NCBI RefSeq assembly: GCF_013004595.1
Contig: NZ_JABEMC010000002.1
Coordinates: 372,001 to 436,000 of the forward strand
Length of the DNA: 64,000 nucleotides
Reading direction: 5' to 3'
Source of the DNA: Brevibacterium luteolum
GTDB taxonomy: Bacteria > Actinomycetota > Actinomycetes > Actinomycetales > Brevibacteriaceae
The position numbers and the translations under genes are program-made. A model generated the notes under the pieces. It did no database searches. It was not told the DNA's origin and was given only the letters and a program-made list of their open reading frames with translations. This document shows positions 50,120 through 59,871 of the stretch, piece after piece (position 1 is the first letter of the stretch; every line of letters starts with the position of its first letter).

Positions 50120-51030
50120 CAGCCTCCCATTTCCCGGTGCCGGAACAGCACCTCGGTGTCGCCGGCGGTGAGCCGCGCCCCATCGGTGAGCATGACAGAG
50201 GTGATGCGGCGGCCGTCGAGCAGCGTGCCGTTCGTCGACCCGAGGTCGGCAGCGGTGGCGTGGCCGTCGCGCACTGTGATCTCGAAGTGCCGGCGCGAGA
50301 CGCCGGAGTCGTCGAGGACGATGTCGGCGCTGTTCGACGAGCGGCCGAACACGGTCGTGCCTTCGCCGAGGCGGTAGCTGCGGCCGTTGATCTCGGCGCT
50401 GCACTGGACGTTCGATCCGGGGCGCTCGGTGCCTCGGGGGCGGCCCATCGTCGCACCGGCAGCGCCGGGGTATGCCGGAGCCGGGACGGAGGTGGCGGCA
50501 GGCGCGTGGCCGGATGCGCGGCTGGCGGCGACCTGCGGGTTCGGTCGCGAAGAGGTGTGACCGGTGCGCTGCTCCCATTCCTCGGCGACGATGGGGTTGG
50601 CGCGGCTCTCAGGGTCGTAGCCGCCCCGGTTGGGCGGCTGCGCGGCCGGCGAGCCGTCGGGGCGCAGCGTGTTGGAGCGCACCCGGTAGATGCCGGTGTC
50701 GAGGTCTTCGGCGCGTTCGAAGCCGACGCTGATGGGGCCCACAAAGCTGTAGCCCTGTTCGACGGCATGGTCGCCGACGACCTGGCGCAGATCGCGGCGC
50801 AGCTCGGCCTGGATCGGCTCGAGGCGGTCGAAGTCGTTGGCGGAGAGTTCGATCGTATAGCTGTTGGCTGTCAGCGTGCGCCCGCGGGAAACGACGGCTG
50901 CGCGGTTGTCGGACTCGGTGCGCAGTGCGCCGGCGAGTTCGACGGGCTCGACCTGGGAGCGGAAGGCCTTGGCGAAGGCGCCGTTGACGACGCGTTCGAT
51001 GCGGCGTTCGAAGCGATCGAGTACGCCCAT
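50119..51030 (-). CDS. fhaA: FHA-domain protein FhaA (DUF3662 + FHA)
   Basis: A 303-aa cytoplasmic protein. The N-terminal DUF3662 domain (about 1-120, starts MGVLDRFERRIERVVNGAFAKAF) is joined by a disordered Pro/Ala linker to a C-terminal FHA domain (TTVFGRSSNSADIVLDD, SRRHFEI, LGSTNGTLLDG). In Mycobacterium FhaA binds phosphorylated MviN and restrains peptidoglycan synthesis. GAGGAGG precedes the ATG. It is the first gene of the seven-gene operon running to pknB; its promoter must be in the 323-base gap to the right. Confidence 0.94.
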   Translation of the reverse strand: MGVLDRFERRIERVVNGAFAKAFRSQVEPVELAGALRTESDNRAAVVSRGRTLTANSYTIELSANDFDRLEPIQAELRRDLRQVVGDHAVEQGYSFVGPISVGFERAEDLDTGIYRVRSNTLRPDGSPAAQPPNRGGYDPESRANPIVAEEWEQRTGHTSSRPNPQVAASRASGHAPAATSVPAPAYPGAAGATMGRPRGTERPGSNVQCSAEINGRSYRLGEGTTVFGRSSNSADIVLDDSGVSRRHFEITVRDGHATAADLGSTNGTLLDGRRITSVMLTDGARLTAGDTEVLFRHREMGG

Positions 51031-51353
51031 TCGGTGCCTCCTCTCCTGCCGGCTGCGGCACGTGGGCTGCGGCAGCGGGCTGCGGCAGCGGGTCGTGCGG
51101 TCGGTTCTCCGTGCACGTTGAAGGGATCAGCGTGCGAGCTGTCAACACTCCATGCTAACGCGATACCTTGTCAATCACATGCCGACTGTGCTGAATATCT
51201 GCCCAGAATGCCATACCGCTGTCGCGCCTGAGGTGGGCCTCTGCGGTTGTCACCGGTTGTTCCGGCCAGCGTCGCAGAGCGGTATCAGCTGTGTCCCGCG
51301 CCACCGGATTGGCGCTGCCGCGGGCAGGGTGTTAGAGTTTCCTGGTGCTGCTC
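51031..51353. other. 323-base intergenic region before fhaA and tRNA-Leu
   Basis: No supported gene. Next to fhaA is a run of GGGCTGCGGCA-type repeats (about 51049-51095). Two TTGACA hexamers on the minus strand (about 51139-51144 and 51165-51170) are candidate -35 elements for the fhaA operon, but no convincing -10 follows at the right distance. The plus-strand tRNA-Leu promoter lies at 51309-51338. Confidence 0.5.
51309..51338 (+). promoter_or_regulatory. tRNA-Leu promoter
   Basis: TTGGCG (51309-51314) and TAGAGT (51333-51338) with an 18-base spacer; the tRNA begins 16 bases later, the same distance as for tRNA-Ile. Confidence 0.6.
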
Positions 51354-51437
<84 letters not shown>

Positions 51438-51445
51438 CGTTGGGA

Positions 51446-51489
51446 AAACAGCCCCTCACCAGGCGAAACACCTCGGTGGGGGGCTGTTT
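51446..51489 (+). terminator. Terminator after tRNA-Leu
   Basis: AAACAGCCCCTCACC (51446-51460) pairs with GGTGGGGGGCTGTTT (51475-51489) with one wobble pair, 14-base loop, ending in TTTC. Confidence 0.82.
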
Positions 51490-51634
51490 CGCATCGTCGG
51501 CGGTCCGTGTTCCGCGCGCCGTGCTGCTGCGCGTCCGTCCCGTGCTGCTGAGAATCCTCTTTGCCGCACGCGACGCACCCCGATAGCGTGTGAGCAACCA
51601 TGACAACGATGTCTGCTGATGAAAGAGGTGCCGC

Positions 51635-52918
51635 ATGGTGGAGAAGTCCGCGTCGGTGACGGGCAGGGCGCTGCTGCGCGGAGTGCGGGTGTTCGATGGG
51701 GAGGACTTCCTCCCCCAGCTGCAGGACGTGCGCGTTACCGATGGGGTGATCGAGTCGCTCACCGCGACCGAGGCCTCGGCAGCGGAAGCGGATTCACCGG
51801 CCGCCTCAGGCGCGGATGCTGCCAGCGGCGACCTCGAGGTCATCGACGCCTACGGCCACACCCTCACCCCGGGCATCATCGACTGCCACGTCCATGTGTG
51901 CTTCTCCGATGCGGGATCGCTGACCGCCTTCACCGAACCGTTCTCACTGCAGTTCTACAAGTCCGTCGTCCACCTGCAGCGCACCCTGCAGGCCGGGGTC
52001 ACCACTGCCCGTGATGCCGGCGGCGCCGACGCCGGAGTGCGTCACGCTCTGCAGACCGGGCTCATCAGCGGTCCCGACCTCCGCCTGGCGATCTCGATCA
52101 TGTCCCAGACCGGCGGGCACGGTGACGGGCAGATGCTCTCAGGCTGCTCGATGCCGATGCTCACCAGCCATCCCGGCCGACCCGACGGTGTCGCCGACGG
52201 GCCTGAGGGGGTGCTGCGGAAGGTGCGAGAGATCCTGCGCGCTGGCGCCGATCAGATCAAGATCTGCTCGACCGGCGGGGTGCTGTCGCCGACTGACGAT
52301 CCCCGGCACTCACAGTTCACCGAGGAGGAGATCGCCGTCATCGTCTCCGAGGCGCACGCCCAGGGCTCCTATGTCATGTCCCATGCCCAGGGGACCGAGG
52401 GGATCAAGAACGCGCTGCGGGCTGGGGTTCGTTCGATCGAACACGGCATCTACCTCGACGACGAGTCGATCGAGATGATGCTCGAGGCCGGCACCTTCCT
52501 CGTTCCGACTCTGCAGGCCCCGATGTCCGTCATCGCCGCCGCCGATGCCGGTGCACCCCTGCCGCCAGCTGTCGTCGACAAGGCCCGGCGGGTCGCTGAG
52601 ACGCACGCCGCTTCGATCGCCGCCGCCTACGAGGCCGGTGTGCAGATCGCGATGGGCACCGATGCCGGAGTCGGCGAGCACGGGCAGAATCTCGAGGAGA
52701 TCGAGCTGATGATCGCCAACGGCATGGCCCCTGTCGATGCGCTCGCCTCCGCCACCTCGGTCGCGGCACGCCTGCTCGATGACGAGAACATCGGGCGGAT
52801 CGCACCCGGTCAGACAGCTGACCTTGTGCTCTTCGACACCGACCTGCGTGACGGCGGAGCCGAGAAGATCCGCCAGCACACCATCGGTGTGTGGCAGGCC
52901 GGTAGGCGCGTGCGCTGA
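51635..52918 (+). CDS. Amidohydrolase, imidazolonepropionase/prolidase-like
   Basis: A 427-aa metal-dependent hydrolase. The N-terminal beta-sandwich leads into the barrel with DCHVHVCF (HxH metal site), IKICSTGG (a Lys probably bridging the two metals), SHAQG, SIEHGIYLDD and MGTDAGVG (metal Asp), then PGQTADLVLFD in the closing sandwich. These match the amidohydrolase branch that includes Xaa-Pro dipeptidase-like and imidazolonepropionase-like enzymes; substrate is uncertain. AGAGG precedes the ATG. It sits alone between tRNA-Leu and a deletion scar, which may have removed its former partner gene. Confidence 0.85.
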   Translation: MVEKSASVTGRALLRGVRVFDGEDFLPQLQDVRVTDGVIESLTATEASAAEADSPAASGADAASGDLEVIDAYGHTLTPGIIDCHVHVCFSDAGSLTAFTEPFSLQFYKSVVHLQRTLQAGVTTARDAGGADAGVRHALQTGLISGPDLRLAISIMSQTGGHGDGQMLSGCSMPMLTSHPGRPDGVADGPEGVLRKVREILRAGADQIKICSTGGVLSPTDDPRHSQFTEEEIAVIVSEAHAQGSYVMSHAQGTEGIKNALRAGVRSIEHGIYLDDESIEMMLEAGTFLVPTLQAPMSVIAAADAGAPLPPAVVDKARRVAETHAASIAAAYEAGVQIAMGTDAGVGEHGQNLEEIELMIANGMAPVDALASATSVAARLLDDENIGRIAPGQTADLVLFDTDLRDGGAEKIRQHTIGVWQAGRRVR

Positions 52919-53066
52919 GACCTTCCGGCACCCAGGCTCAGCGCTGTGTCGGCACCCCCTGCTCTCCCAGTTGTGATCTGTGCTTCGCTCCCGTCGGCTG
53001 AGAATCTGCATTGTCCAGGCGTTTCGATCGGTGACAGCCTGACAGCAGTATGCACAAGGGAGTGTC

Positions 53067-53139
53067 ATGTACGACGTCATCGTCATCGCTATCGCCCTCG
53101 TCGCCTGTCTGGCGGTCGGGGAGCTCATCTCCACTCAGT
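53067..53139 (+). pseudogene. 5' fragment of a lost membrane-protein gene
   Basis: AGGGAG and ATG 53067 open a frame reading [20 protein letters not shown], then IST: a good ribosome site and first transmembrane helix. After about 24 codons the sequence switches abruptly into the middle of an ABC ATPase gene in another frame, and this frame soon stops. The original gene cannot be named from so short a piece; it may have been a transporter linked to the amidohydrolase just upstream. Confidence 0.6.
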
Positions 53140-53781
53140 GCGGGGTCGGGAAAATCCACCTTCCTGCGTTGCATCAATCTGTTGGAGCAGCCTGATGGCG
53201 GGCGGATCCTGGTTAAGGGTGAGGACGTAGGCTACACGGTCAAACGGGATCGATTGCATCAGCTCCCTCCGCGAGAACTGGCACGGAGGCGCGCCCGAAT
53301 CGGCATGGTGTTTCAGCAGTTCAACCTGTTCACGCACATGACAGTCTTGGAGAACATCACTGAAGGTCCTGTCGGCGTCCTGGGTCATAAGCGCAGCGCC
53401 GCGAACCGGCGTGCTGCGGAGTTGCTTGATCTGGTCGGGCTGGCTGGGCGAGAGAAGGCCTATCCGGAGCAGCTTTCGGGAGGACAGCAGCAACGGGTCG
53501 CGATCGCTCGCGCATTGGCGATGGACCCAGCACTCGTGCTCTTCGACGAGCCGACCTCGGCTCTCGACCCCGAGCTCGTCGGCGAGGTGCTCTCGACGAT
53601 GCGCACACTAGCCGACGGAGGACTGACGATGGTGGTCGTCACCCATGAGATCTCGTTCGCCAGAGAAGCAGCAGATCGCGTGATCTTCATCGACGGCGGT
53701 GTCATCGTTGAGCAGGGGCCACCTGAAGACGTGCTTGATCACCCCCAGCACGCCAGGACTCGGGAGTTCCTCGCTCGGTGA
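53140..53781 (+). pseudogene. 5'-truncated amino-acid ABC transporter ATPase
   Basis: From the second half of Walker A onward ([21 protein letters not shown]) this reads as a polar-amino-acid ATPase of the GlnQ/ArtP type: [52 protein letters not shown]. The first ~35 residues, including the start of Walker A (GPS), are missing and replaced by unrelated sequence (the frame upstream reads [18 protein letters not shown]). The expected first Gly of Walker A is replaced (LSAGSGKST), and no permease or binding protein is adjacent. Almost certainly a non-functional deletion remnant, although the frame remains open to TGA 53781. Confidence 0.8.
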
Positions 53782-53822
53782 ACTCAGACGTCACCGGCAG
53801 AATCACTCTGCTCGTGATGGCG

Positions 53823-53851
53823 GTCGGGGCAGCTCCTGCAGCTGCCCCGAC
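53823..53851. terminator. Bidirectional terminator after the ATPase remnant
   Basis: GTCGGGGCAGCT (53823-53834) pairs with AGCTGCCCCGAC (53840-53851), 5-base loop, followed by CCTTTCG. It separates the rightward remnant from the leftward aminotransferase. Confidence 0.75.
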
Positions 53852-53868
53852 CCTTTCGTATCTGCGCT

Positions 53869-55251
53869 TCAGATCAGCTCCCACGCGTCGGTGAGCACCG
53901 AGCGGATGATCTGCTCCATCTCCTCGAAGTCTTCCGGGCCGCAGGTCAGCGGCGGGGAGAGCTGGATGACCGGTTCGCCGCGGTCATCGGCGCGGCAGTA
54001 CAGGCCGCGCTCGTACAGTGCAGAGGAGACGAAGCCCTTGAGGACGCGCTCGCACTCCTCAGCGGTGAAGGTCTCCTTCGTCGCCTGATCCTTGACCAGC
54101 TCGATGCCGTAGAAGTAGCCCTCGCCGCGCACATCGCCGACGATCGGAAGGTCGAGCAGCTTCTCCAGGGTCTTGCGGAACGTCGGTGCGTTCGTGGCGA
54201 CCCGGGTGTTGAGCTCTTCGCTTTCGAAGATGTCGAGATTGGCCATCGCGACGTGGCAGGCAACGGGGTGACCGCCGAAGGTGTAACCGTGGTAGAAGGT
54301 CTCCCCGCCCTTGCCGAAGGGCTCGAACAGACGATCCGATGCGATCATCGCACCCAGTGGCGCATAGCCGGAGGTGATGCCCTTGGCGCAGGTGATGATG
54401 TCGGGGACGAAGTCGAAGTCGTTGCAGGCGAACATCGAACCGATGCGGCCGAAGGCGCAGATCGTCTCATCGGAGACGAGCAGCACGTCATGCTCATCGC
54501 AGATCTCGCGCACCCGCTCGAAATAGCCCGGCGGCGGCGGGAAGCAGCCGCCGGAGTTCTGCACCGGCTCGAGGAACACGGCTGCCACCGAATCGGCGCC
54601 CTCGAACTCGATGGCCTCCGCGATGCGGTCGGCTGCCCACTGGCCGAAGGCCTTCTCATCACCGGCGAAGCGGTCATCGGCACGGTAGAAGTTCGTGTTC
54701 GGCACCTTGTGGGCACCCGGCACGAGCGGAGCGAACTGATTGCGCAGATCCGGCAGGGAGGTGACGCTCAGCGCACCGTGCGGAGTGCCGTGGTAGGCGG
54801 TGGCGCGGGAGATGACCTTGTGCTTGCCGGGCTTGCCGGTGAGCCGGAAGTAGTTCTTCGCCAGCTTGAGCGCCGACTCGACCGAGTCGCCGCCGCCGGA
54901 GGTGAGGAACACGCGGTTGAGGTCACCGGGGGCGTAGCCGGCCAGGCGCTCAGAGAGCTGGATGGCCGGTTCGTGGGTGTAGGACCACAGGGGGAAGAAG
55001 CCGAGCTTCTTCGTCTGGTCGTAGGCGGCCTGGGCGAGTTCCTCACGGCCATGGCCGACCTGAACGACGAACAGTCCGGCGAGACCGTCGATGAGCTTTC
55101 TGCCGGTGTCGTCGAAGATGTGGTGGCCCTCGCCGTGGGTGATGACCGGGGTGCGGCCGCCCTCGAAGAGGTGCTTGTGATTGGCCATGTGCATCCACAC
55201 GTGATCGCGGATGCCGGTTTGAAGGTTGTGCTGTTCCACGTGGTTCTCCAC
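53869..55251 (-). CDS. Class III aminotransferase, putrescine/polyamine type
   Basis: A 460-aa PLP-dependent class III aminotransferase. The PLP lysine is in IITCAKGITSGYAPLGAMIAS, with cofactor Asp in LLVSDETICAFGR; FLTSGGGDSVESALKLA binds phosphate. Such enzymes move a terminal amino group from putrescine, GABA or beta-alanine to pyruvate or 2-oxoglutarate. The adjacent AsnC regulator, aminobutyraldehyde dehydrogenase and Pot transporter favour putrescine/polyamine deamination. It lies 3 bases after the asnC stop, in one operon. Specific amino donor is inferred from context. Confidence 0.88.
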   Translation of the reverse strand: MENHVEQHNLQTGIRDHVWMHMANHKHLFEGGRTPVITHGEGHHIFDDTGRKLIDGLAGLFVVQVGHGREELAQAAYDQTKKLGFFPLWSYTHEPAIQLSERLAGYAPGDLNRVFLTSGGGDSVESALKLAKNYFRLTGKPGKHKVISRATAYHGTPHGALSVTSLPDLRNQFAPLVPGAHKVPNTNFYRADDRFAGDEKAFGQWAADRIAEAIEFEGADSVAAVFLEPVQNSGGCFPPPPGYFERVREICDEHDVLLVSDETICAFGRIGSMFACNDFDFVPDIITCAKGITSGYAPLGAMIASDRLFEPFGKGGETFYHGYTFGGHPVACHVAMANLDIFESEELNTRVATNAPTFRKTLEKLLDLPIVGDVRGEGYFYGIELVKDQATKETFTAEECERVLKGFVSSALYERGLYCRADDRGEPVIQLSPPLTCGPEDFEEMEQIIRSVLTDAWELI

Positions 55252-55254
55252 TTC

Positions 55255-55725
55255 CTAGCGTGTGCCCCAGTTGTACTTCTGGTCCCAGAGCTTGAGGTAC
55301 ATCATCGTCTCGGTTGATTCGACATGCTCGATCGAGCGCAGCTGCCGCAGCAGGGCCAGCAGCTCATCGTCATCAGCGCAGACGACTTCGATGAGGATGT
55401 CGTAGACCCCAGCGGTGACGACGGTGTAGTCGACCTGCGGCAGCTGGCTGAGGATCTCGGCGGTCTCAGTGATGTCTCCGCTGACCTTCACCCCGATCAT
55501 CGCCTGCCGGTGAAAGCCCAGCTGCAGGGGAGAGGTGACGGCCACGATCTGCATGACCCCGGCTGCGGTGAGCTTGGAAACCCGCTGGCGCACGGCCGCC
55601 TCGGACATGCCGATGTCGCGGCCGATCTCGGCGTAGCTGCGCCTGCCGTCCTGCTGAAGGGCCTCGATGATCGCCTTCGACTTGGCATCGAGCTCCGTAT
55701 CCGGCGCAGGGGTCTCAGCGGTCAT
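55255..55725 (-). CDS. Lrp/AsnC-family regulator of the polyamine cluster
   Basis: The 156-aa protein has an N-terminal helix-turn-helix (LDAKSKAIIEALQQDGRRSY, then IGRDIGMSEAAVRQRVSKL) and a C-terminal RAM/ligand domain (VDYTVVTAGVYDILIEVVCADDDELL). ATG 55725 (MTAETPAPDTEL) has a near-perfect AAGGAGG site; an upstream ATG adds 17 residues without one. It is co-transcribed with the aminotransferase and divergent from the aldehyde dehydrogenase-pot operon. It probably binds the inverted repeat at 55756-55786 and senses an amino acid or polyamine product. Confidence 0.9.
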   Translation of the reverse strand: MTAETPAPDTELDAKSKAIIEALQQDGRRSYAEIGRDIGMSEAAVRQRVSKLTAAGVMQIVAVTSPLQLGFHRQAMIGVKVSGDITETAEILSQLPQVDYTVVTAGVYDILIEVVCADDDELLALLRQLRSIEHVESTETMMYLKLWDQKYNWGTR

Positions 55726-55755
55726 GACGCCTCCTTCAGAACTCACCATAACAAT

Positions 55756-55786
55756 GCAATCAGTGGTTCGTACCATATCTGATTGC
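55756..55786. promoter_or_regulatory. Inverted-repeat operator in the divergent asnC/aldehyde dehydrogenase promoter
   Basis: GCAATCAG (55756-55763) and CTGATTGC (55779-55786) form a perfect inverted repeat separated by 15 A/T-rich bases, 31 bases upstream of the asnC start. AT-rich spacing and location between divergent genes suit an Lrp/AsnC site. Confidence 0.65.
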
Positions 55787-55950
55787 GAAAACAGTTTGCA
55801 AGAGTGACCAGGAGTACGAAATCAGTAGACATTGCGGGGAGGTGTCGTTACTCTGGTGAAACGCTGATGTGCCTCGCCTCACACCACGGCACCACCTGTG
55901 CCGGGGCAGGACCCCAGTTCAGCACCACCGACACGGAGGTTCGAAGACCC

Positions 55951-57441
55951 ATGCACGTCATCAACGGGCAGCGCACCCCCGGCACAGGACCGGAGTTCGT
56001 CCGCCGCTCACCGGCCACCGGGGCAGAGGTCGCCCGTTACCGCCTGGCCAGCCCCGCCGACGTCGACGCAGCCGTCACCGCAGCCGCCGAGGCCTTCCCC
56101 GGCTGGAAGAACACCACACCCGGCGAGCGCTCCGATCTGCTCTTCGCCCTCGCCGCCGGACTCGAGGCCCGGGCAGCCGAACTCGCCGAGCTCGAATCGG
56201 CCCAGACGGGCAAGTCGATCCGACTGGCCACCGAGTTCGATATACCCGGCAGCATCGACAACGCCCGGTTCTTCGCCGGCGCCGCCCGCCAGCTCACCGG
56301 ACTGGCCGCAGGCTCCTACTGGCCGAACTCCACGTCGATGACCCGGCGGGAGCCGATCGGCGTCATCGGCTCGATCGCCCCGTGGAACTACCCGCTGCAG
56401 ATGGCGGCCAGGAAGATCTTCCCCGCTGTGGCCGCTGGCAACACCATCGTGCTCAAGACCTCCGAACTGACACCGGGAACCTCGCTCATCCTCGCCGAGG
56501 TCGCCGCCGAAGTCGGCTTCCCTCCCGGTGTCATCAACGTCATCGCAGGCGACGGCCAGAGCGCCGGAGAGGCGCTAGTGCGCGATGCGCGGGTCGTCAT
56601 GACCTCCTTCACCGGCTCGACGGCTGTCGGCCGGAAGGTCATGGAGATGTGCGCAGCCAAGGGTGCGCGCGTCCACCTCGAGCTCGGCGGTAAGGCCCCG
56701 TTCGTCGTCTTCGACGACGCCGATGTCGAAGCCGCAGCCCGCGGCGCAGTCGCCGGCTCCCTCATCAACGGCGGCCAGGACTGCACCGCCGCCACCCGCG
56801 CGATCGTCCACCGCAGCATCTTCGAGGACTTCTGCACCCGCGTCACCGAGCTCATGAACGGCGTCATCATCGGCGATCCCGACGATGCGACCACCGGCCT
56901 CGGCTCCCTCATCAGCACCGAGCACCGTGACCGGGTCGCCGGCTTCGTTGAGCGCGCCCGCGCGGCCGGTGCCCGGATCCGGTGCGGTGGTGCGATCCCA
57001 GCCACCGCCTCGGGCGCGGGGGAGAGCGTCTACTACGCACCGACCCTCATCACCGGCATCGGCACCGAGGCCGAGGTGTGGCGCGAGGAGATCTTCGGTC
57101 CCGTGCTCGTGGCCATGCCCTTCGACGACGATGACGAGGCGATCGAACTGGCCAACGACACCGTCTATGGGCTGGCCGCCAGCGCCTGGACGACCACGAC
57201 CCGCCGGGCGCTGCGCGCGGCAGCCGAGATCGAAGCCGGCTGCGTGTGGATCAACGAGCACATCCCGGTCATCTCCGAGATGCCGCACGGCGGATACAAG
57301 GCCTCCGGATTCGGCAAGGACATGTCGCAGTACTCCTTCGAGGAGTACACGCAGGTCAAACACGTCCTCATCGACGAAAGCCCCGACGCCCACCGCGACT
57401 GGCAGGACATCATCTTCACCACCGACAAGGAGCGGGCATGA
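55951..57441 (+). CDS. Gamma-aminobutyraldehyde dehydrogenase
   Basis: A 496-aa NAD-dependent aldehyde dehydrogenase with [53 protein letters not shown] (general base Glu) and the catalytic Cys in [11 protein letters not shown]. The [27 protein letters not shown] ending is typical of aminobutyraldehyde/betaine aldehyde types. In this cluster it should oxidise 4-aminobutanal, formed from putrescine, to GABA. ATG 55951 ([11 protein letters not shown]) has GGAGG upstream; a longer frame is rejected. Its stop overlaps the potA start (ATGA). Confidence 0.88.
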   Translation: MHVINGQRTPGTGPEFVRRSPATGAEVARYRLASPADVDAAVTAAAEAFPGWKNTTPGERSDLLFALAAGLEARAAELAELESAQTGKSIRLATEFDIPGSIDNARFFAGAARQLTGLAAGSYWPNSTSMTRREPIGVIGSIAPWNYPLQMAARKIFPAVAAGNTIVLKTSELTPGTSLILAEVAAEVGFPPGVINVIAGDGQSAGEALVRDARVVMTSFTGSTAVGRKVMEMCAAKGARVHLELGGKAPFVVFDDADVEAAARGAVAGSLINGGQDCTAATRAIVHRSIFEDFCTRVTELMNGVIIGDPDDATTGLGSLISTEHRDRVAGFVERARAAGARIRCGGAIPATASGAGESVYYAPTLITGIGTEAEVWREEIFGPVLVAMPFDDDDEAIELANDTVYGLAASAWTTTTRRALRAAAEIEAGCVWINEHIPVISEMPHGGYKASGFGKDMSQYSFEEYTQVKHVLIDESPDAHRDWQDIIFTTDKERA

Positions 57442-58691
57442 GCGCGCACACCGAGACCACCGCCGCACAGCCTCCCGGCACCAGGGCCGGCACCGCGGGC
57501 ACCCGCCACAGCGGCGAGGGCCCCGGGCAGCTGGAGATCCGCGGGGTGACCAAGCGCTTCGGCAGCCACACCGCCCTGAGCGAACTCGACCTCACCGTCG
57601 AGGCCGGGGAGTTCCTGTCCCTGCTCGGGCCCTCCGGCTGCGGCAAGACGACCCTGCTGCGGATGATCGCCGGCTTCGAGGAGCCGACCACCGGGCACAT
57701 CCTGCTCTCCGGCCAGGACCTCGTCGGCGTGCCGGCTCACCGCCGGCCGGTCAACACCGTCTTCCAGTCCTACGCTCTGTTCCCGCACATGAGCGTGTCC
57801 GACAACGTCGCCTATGGGCTCAAGCAGAAGCGCGTGCCCAAGACCGAGATCCGCGAGCGCGTCATCGAAGCGCTGCGGCTGGTGCAGATGGGCGGGTTCG
57901 CCGACCGCAAGCCCGACCAGCTCTCCGGCGGCCAGCAGCAGCGTGTCGCCCTCGCCCGGGCGCTGGTCAATCGGCCGCAGGTGCTGCTGCTCGATGAGCC
58001 GATGTCGGCACTCGATCGCAAGCTGCGCGAGGAGATGCAGATCGAGCTCAAGCGCCTGCACGCCGAACTCGGTATGACCTTCGTCTTCGTCACCCACGAC
58101 CAGGAGGAGGCACTGGCGATGAGCGACCGGATCGTCGTGCTCAACGCCGGGAAGATCCAGCAGGTCGGCACCGCCGAGGAGATCTACTCCAGGCCCGCCA
58201 ACCGGTTCGTCGCAGGCTTCATCGGCAAGCAGAACTTCGTCTCCGCCACCCTCGACTCGATCGACGGCGACACCGCCGTGCTGCGCACCGCCCGCTCCCT
58301 CATCACCGTGCCGGCCGGACTGCTGGGACCAGAGGCGAAGCCCGGCGGATCCGTTGAGGCGGCCGTGCGCCCGGAGATCATCGACGTCACCCCGCTCGAC
58401 ACCGCCGGCAGCGACAGCACGGCCAGCGGTGACAGCAGGGGCGGCAGCGACAGCAGAGCCGGCAGCGGCAGTGCGGCCGGCGGTGACAGCAGGGAGCTCA
58501 CCGATGCCGTCGACGGCGAGATCGTCGGGGTGTCCTTCCTCGGCGACGTCGTGCAGTACATCGTCCGGCTGCGCGACGGCCATGAAGTCCTCGCCCGCGT
58601 CCCGGCACTCACGAGCGACCACCTCGGGCCCGGTGCCCGGGTGCGGCTGTCATGGGGACGCAACCAGGCGCAGGTGTTCTGCGATGGCTGA
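57438..58691 (+). CDS. potA: Spermidine/putrescine ABC transporter ATPase
   Basis: A 417-aa ATPase with an Ala/Gly/Thr-rich N-terminus, Walker A GPSGCGKT (64-71), [16 protein letters not shown], signature [15 protein letters not shown], Walker [12 protein letters not shown] and H-loop VTHDQEEAL. The C-terminal TOBE region is interrupted at about residues 322-355 by a Gly/Ser/Asp repeat ([13 protein letters not shown]...), encoded by a 54-bp duplication, so it is about 35-40 aa longer than usual. First of four linked transporter genes; start overlaps the dehydrogenase stop and its stop overlaps potD by eight bases. Confidence 0.93.
   Translation: MSAHTETTAAQPPGTRAGTAGTRHSGEGPGQLEIRGVTKRFGSHTALSELDLTVEAGEFLSLLGPSGCGKTTLLRMIAGFEEPTTGHILLSGQDLVGVPAHRRPVNTVFQSYALFPHMSVSDNVAYGLKQKRVPKTEIRERVIEALRLVQMGGFADRKPDQLSGGQQQRVALARALVNRPQVLLLDEPMSALDRKLREEMQIELKRLHAELGMTFVFVTHDQEEALAMSDRIVVLNAGKIQQVGTAEEIYSRPANRFVAGFIGKQNFVSATLDSIDGDTAVLRTARSLITVPAGLLGPEAKPGGSVEAAVRPEIIDVTPLDTAGSDSTASGDSRGGSDSRAGSGSAAGGDSRELTDAVDGEIVGVSFLGDVVQYIVRLRDGHEVLARVPALTSDHLGPGARVRLSWGRNQAQVFCDG
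58404..58500 (+). repeat. 54-bp imperfect tandem duplication inside potA
   Basis: A unit beginning GCCGGCAGCGACAGC at 58404 recurs at 58458 as GCCGGCAGCGGCAGT, and CGGCCAGCGGTGACAGCAGG (58420-58439) recurs at 58474-58493 with one mismatch. The 54-base period is 18 codons, keeping the frame. It inserts a Gly/Ser/Asp linker in the TOBE domain. Confidence 0.75.
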
Positions 58692-59871
58692 GCGCAACCA
58701 CCGCGTGCGCTTCCTCGCACCCCGCTCCGAGGCCCCGCGCATCCGCCGGCAGCTGCTGAGCGCTGCCGGTCCGAGCCGGCGGGCCTTCCTCACCGGCGTG
58801 GGACTGGCCGGGCTGGCCGGGCTCAGCGCCTGCGGGCAGACCGGCCGGATGGCCAGCTCCCCGCCGGCCGACGGCGAGATCGAGGCGAAGCTCAACCTGT
58901 ACTCATGGGGCGACTACGACGACCCCGAGATCATCAGCGAATTCAGCGACACCGCCGGCGTGCGCGTGCAGGTCGACTCCTACGGCTCGAACGACGAGCT
59001 GATGGCCAAACTCGCCGGCACCCGCGGCACCTCCGGCTACGACATCGTCGTGCCGACCGGCTCGCGGGTGCAGCAGATGATCGAACACGACCTCATCCAG
59101 CCGCTCGACCTGACGCGGATCCCGAACTTTGCGAACATGGACCCGAACTTCATCCACCAGGAGTTCGACCCGGAGAACCGGTACTCGATCTGCAAGGCCT
59201 GGGGCACCACCGGCTACGTCTACGACCGCACCGTCATCGACCGGGAGCTGACCAGCTGGCAGGACTTCATCGACGCCGCCGGCACAGACGCCTCCGGCTC
59301 GACCGCGATCCTCGAAGACCCCTGGGAGCTCACCGCGATCGCCCTCGCCTCGATGGGCGAGGACGTCAACACCGTCGACGAGGCGATCCTGGAGAAAGCC
59401 AAGACGATCGTCGTCGACGACATCGCCCCGCATGTGCGCGCCTATATGGGCAACGCCGCCCAGGGCATGACCCAGGGCGGGCTGAGCCTGCTGCACGCCT
59501 TCAACGGCGACGCCCGGCAGGGACTGCTCGAATCCGATGACCCGGACCGGTGGCAGTTCGTCTTCCCGACCCCGGTCGCCAACCTGTGGATGGACAACTG
59601 GTGCCTGGCCACCGGCGCCCCGCACCCGGATGCCGCCTACGCCTTCATCAACCACATGATCAGCCCTGACGCCGCGCTGCGCAACGTCGACTACATCGGC
59701 TACCACGTCGGCACCCAGGGCCTGAAGGAGGAAGCCGCCGACTTCGACTTCCCCGACATCATCTTCCCCGAACAGGAGATCCTCGACCGGCTCGTGCCCT
59801 CCGAAGAAGGGGCCGGCATCCAGCCGCGGGTTGAGATCTACACCGCCGCACAGACGAGGAGTTCAGCATGA
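58684..59871 (+). CDS. potD: Polyamine-binding lipoprotein PotD, Tat-exported
   Basis: A 395-aa substrate-binding protein. Residues 31-50 contain a twin-arginine (Arg32-Arg33, SRRAFLTG), a hydrophobic stretch and a lipobox ending at Cys50 (LSAC), so it should be a lipid-anchored Tat substrate. The mature part has [18 protein letters not shown] and [16 protein letters not shown], matching PotD/Pot[18 protein letters not shown], lower down, is family-typical. It captures spermidine or putrescine for PotBC. ATG 58684 overlaps the potA end; GCGATGG context lacks a strong ribosome site, suggesting coupling. Confidence 0.92.
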   Translation: MAERNHRVRFLAPRSEAPRIRRQLLSAAGPSRRAFLTGVGLAGLAGLSACGQTGRMASSPPADGEIEAKLNLYSWGDYDDPEIISEFSDTAGVRVQVDSYGSNDELMAKLAGTRGTSGYDIVVPTGSRVQQMIEHDLIQPLDLTRIPNFANMDPNFIHQEFDPENRYSICKAWGTTGYVYDRTVIDRELTSWQDFIDAAGTDASGSTAILEDPWELTAIALASMGEDVNTVDEAILEKAKTIVVDDIAPHVRAYMGNAAQGMTQGGLSLLHAFNGDARQGLLESDDPDRWQFVFPTPVANLWMDNWCLATGAPHPDAAYAFINHMISPDAALRNVDYIGYHVGTQGLKEEAADFDFPDIIFPEQEILDRLVPSEEGAGIQPRVEIYTAAQTRSSA

